Shown here piece after piece: positions 62,107 through 64,000 of a stretch of DNA of 64,000 nucleotides. This DNA is from Bacteroidota bacterium (lineage in GTDB: Bacteria; Bacteroidota; Bacteroidia; Palsa-965), in contig VBWE01000001.1 in NCBI GenBank assembly GCA_006218065.1, forward strand, positions 353,703-417,702. Direction: 5' to 3'. A model generated the notes under the pieces. The model had not been told where the DNA came from. It was given only the letters and a program-made list of their open reading frames with translations, and did not search any database. A program made the position numbers and the translations under genes. The number at the start of each line of letters is the position of its first letter. Position 1 is the stretch's first letter.

Positions 62107-62282
62107 AGGAGAAAAAACAGGTTATACGAAAGGATTCGTCCGGACTTTTTGTAGTGAACCAGTTTGAATTTTCTTTGTGCTTCTTCGTGCCTTTGTGGCC
62201 TGTTTAATTTTTGCCACGAAGACACTAAAGAACGCCAAACGGATTCATTACCGGAATTTCTCCGGGCGACAATCGGTAACGA

Positions 62283-63644
62283 TTAAATTTCGTTGATCAG
62301 CGATTTCAGATCATCTAGGCTTTCCACGTTTTGCGGGAAGGGTTTGAAGGTGGCCCGGAAAGCGCCGTCCTGCTCCTGCAGTTTGCGGAACTCGCCGGCC
62401 GTGATCACGCCTACTTTATTTACTCCCGGCAATACGGCGATCATCCGGTTTTCTAATTTCGGGTCGAAACAGAAATTATTCAGACCGTAAGGATACGAAA
62501 CCACGGTACGGTTTTCTCCTTCGATCAGGTAGATCTTCACGTTGTTCGCTGCCGCGATGAATTCATCATCCAGGTAAGTCATTTCGGCCGGGATGCGCAC
62601 TACGTCCTGCCGGCTCGAGTAACGGTCGCAGTTGTAAATACCGAACGAGGCTACGGTAAACGAGCGCTGGAAAGCGGCTTCTTTTTCGATTTTCGCGGCG
62701 GCAATTTTGCGGGCGGTTTCGGCTTTGGCGAAAGCAGTCATTTTATCCTGGAATTTCTGGCGCGCTTTGGCTAAATGTTTCCCGTCGAGCACCGGTGTAA
62801 CTTCCGTTTCGAATTCTTTTTTCGAATTTTTCAGCTTCAGGCTGTAAAATGATTTTGCTGAATTCGTGCAGGTGATATCCACATCGTACCAGCTTTCGTT
62901 AAACACCCATTGTTCGTCGTTGGGGTTACGCGTATTACTGTTGCCGGTGTATTGCCAAACCACGCCGTTGTAGCCTTCCAGCTCGGGATGGTTCTGGTAA
63001 TTCACGTCGAAATCGAAAACGAGACTTTTCCCGTCGTAGGGTTGCGGCTCCACGGGTTTAACCGGCAGCGGGGCTTCTTTATCGAGCAGCGGCGTAACGG
63101 CGGGGTTTTCGTTCACGGCTGTTTTGGTGAGATAATTCCACTTTTTCGAAACGGTATCGAGGGCGTAGAAATTATAGTTCTCGTCTCCCTGGAAAGAGGC
63201 CAGGTCCACACGGATACCGGCCCCTTTCCTGATATAGACGTTTTCGCCGCCCGGCGTTTTACCTGATATGTCGAACATGCCTGCCGATTCGAAATTGAAA
63301 TGCTGGCCGGCGCTGTCGTAATTCATCATAATGCCTGAAGCGATGATATCCGCCGCGTCGTGAAATTCCCGGTAATCGATTTTCACTTTTTCTTTCACCG
63401 GGTTGCCCGAAGCATCCACCAGCACGCCTGCCGGCACGATGATGCGCGTTCCGCCCGGCACGATGAGCGTATCGCCGTGGGCGGGATCCACCTCAAAGGA
63501 GCTGAGCGGGGTGTTTACGCCGATTAAGGGAGGTGCAACCGACGAAAAAGCGGCTTTTTGCTGTTTTGCCGTTGAACAGTTGTACAGGGCAGTGGCGCCG
63601 CCCGCCAGGAGCAGGGCCGACAAGACAATACGGGAGGGATTCAT
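62283..63644 (-). CDS. Lipoprotein or anchored envelope protein, unknown function
   Basis: 453 residues from ATG 63644 (MNPSRIVLSALLLAGGATAL then YNCSTAKQQ); the hydrophobic segment followed by a Cys is compatible with a lipoprotein, though the lipobox is poor. The open frame upstream of this ATG runs through the palindromic repeat and is not protein-like. The N-terminal half (DTLIVPGGTRIIVPAGVLVD; YREFHDAADIIASGIMMNYD) looks like a beta-sandwich, and a lysine/alanine-rich helix follows (KMTAFAKAETARKIAAAKIE). I do not recognise a named family. It lies downstream of copy B of the palindromic repeat and is monocistronic. Confidence 0.78.
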   Translation of the reverse strand: MNPSRIVLSALLLAGGATALYNCSTAKQQKAAFSSVAPPLIGVNTPLSSFEVDPAHGDTLIVPGGTRIIVPAGVLVDASGNPVKEKVKIDYREFHDAADIIASGIMMNYDSAGQHFNFESAGMFDISGKTPGGENVYIRKGAGIRVDLASFQGDENYNFYALDTVSKKWNYLTKTAVNENPAVTPLLDKEAPLPVKPVEPQPYDGKSLVFDFDVNYQNHPELEGYNGVVWQYTGNSNTRNPNDEQWVFNESWYDVDITCTNSAKSFYSLKLKNSKKEFETEVTPVLDGKHLAKARQKFQDKMTAFAKAETARKIAAAKIEKEAAFQRSFTVASFGIYNCDRYSSRQDVVRIPAEMTYLDDEFIAAANNVKIYLIEGENRTVVSYPYGLNNFCFDPKLENRMIAVLPGVNKVGVITAGEFRKLQEQDGAFRATFKPFPQNVESLDDLKSLINEI

Positions 63645-63754
63645 ATTTAGCGTTTTAGGATTAATACCAGTTAGAAACGACAGGTAACCCTGTTTTTGTA
63701 TACATAACGTCTGAAAAGGGAAAAAGATAACGAGGTGGGGGAAAAAATTTGTGG

Positions 63755-64000
63755 TCCGGGACTCACCCCCCGGCCCCCTCTCTCCGCCTTCGACGTGTTG
63801 GCGGAAGTGTGAAGATCGTTTTGCGTCGAAGACGCAAAGAGGGGGAGCCACAACTTAAAGTAACAGGAACTACTGTAATACCTGCGTCTTTGACGCAGGT
63901 ATTACAGTTTTACGACACCCCCTCTTTGCGGTTTTGTATTGAACGACTCCGCTTTGTAAAACGGATTAACAAAGCCGGAGAGAGGGGGCCGGGGGGTGAG
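63755..64000. repeat. Palindromic intergenic repeat, copy B (inverted relative to copy A)
   Basis: Same element as at 3451-3702 but in opposite orientation, reaching the window end at the right inverted repeat. Shared blocks include TTTTGCGTCGAAGACGCAAA, AGAGGGGGAGCCACAACTT, and ACACCCCCTCTTTGC. The central stem is 17 bp (ACTGTAATACCTGCGTC, loop TTT), differing from copy A but still perfectly paired. It begins about 110 bases upstream of the lipoprotein start codon, so it may lie in that gene's promoter region. Confidence 0.87.

Noticed and set aside
62107..62282. Possible small gene or RNA in the spacer before the WG gene
   Set aside because: The sequence contains degenerate CTTCGTG / CACGAAG intergenic repeat pieces and no start with a protein-like frame.
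63645..63851. N-terminal extension of the lipoprotein gene through the palindromic repeat
   Set aside because: The added residues come wholly from repeat and spacer DNA and precede a clean hydrophobic signal starting at ATG 63644.

Overview
The window is chromosomal DNA of a free-living-type member of the Bacteroidota. The signs are: secreted proteins with type IX secretion (T9SS) C-terminal sorting domains, PKD, GEVED, SprB-like and Asp-box domains; a TANFOR-type protein; an exbB-exbD-exbD-tonB cluster in the order usual for this phylum; a 14-gene nuo operon with a short NuoG; and promoters resembling the Bacteroidota TTG / TAnnTTTG pattern. I cannot place it to genus. No rRNA, tRNA, CRISPR array or transposase gene was found. 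Gene density is high and the DNA is moderately GC-rich, except for one AT-rich island near 57.4-58.7 kb.

Layout. 1-3.4 kb: a multi-PAS histidine kinase (cut by the window start) with a LytTR response regulator. 3.45-6.0 kb: a palindromic repeat that supplies the last 40 codons and stop of an RNase R gene. 6.2-12.05 kb: two tandem, partly near-identical Ig/PKD adhesin genes, both broken at the same point of their gliding-type C-terminal domain. 12.2-16.9 kb: a seven-gene, largely uncharacterised cluster (GbsR/MarR-like regulator with a perfect 22-bp palindrome upstream, two related small membrane proteins, a DCC-family protein, two DUF2071-like proteins, an SDR/epimerase-like enzyme). 16.9-25.9 kb: a small T9SS protein, a helical cytosolic protein, two tandem TMTC-like TPR membrane proteins and a GEVED/PKD T9SS protein. 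26.2-32.4 kb: the TonB energiser cluster with a PstS-like lipoprotein and a TPR protein. 32.75-48.15 kb: dedA, a dicarboxylate/glutamate:cation symporter and nuoA-N, with a small DUF4177-like gene between nuoB and nuoC. 48.6-52.9 kb: a giant Asp-box/PKD T9SS protein. 53.1-58.7 kb: a TANFOR protein gene, a polymorphic-toxin-like gene with a swapped AT-rich tail, and two small AT-rich genes. 58.7-63.6 kb: a WG-repeat protein and a lipoprotein. The window ends in a second, inverted copy of the palindromic repeat.

How the parts work together. nuoA-N encode respiratory complex I, which maintains the ion gradient. ExbB/ExbD/TonB use that gradient to energise outer-membrane transporters, and the symporter uses it for acid uptake. 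The many T9SS cargo proteins show a cell investing in surface and secreted proteins; the T9SS machinery itself is not in this window. The best candidate for an undescribed system is the TANFOR / toxin-like / small-gene module at 53.1-58.7 kb. The toxin tail and the two downstream genes share a sharp drop in GC, and the first small gene starts on the toxin's stop codon, as expected of a recently exchanged toxin-immunity cassette. The next most interesting items are the roughly 250-bp palindromic repeats, whose central stems differ in sequence but keep their pairing, and the seven-gene cluster at 12.2-16.9 kb.
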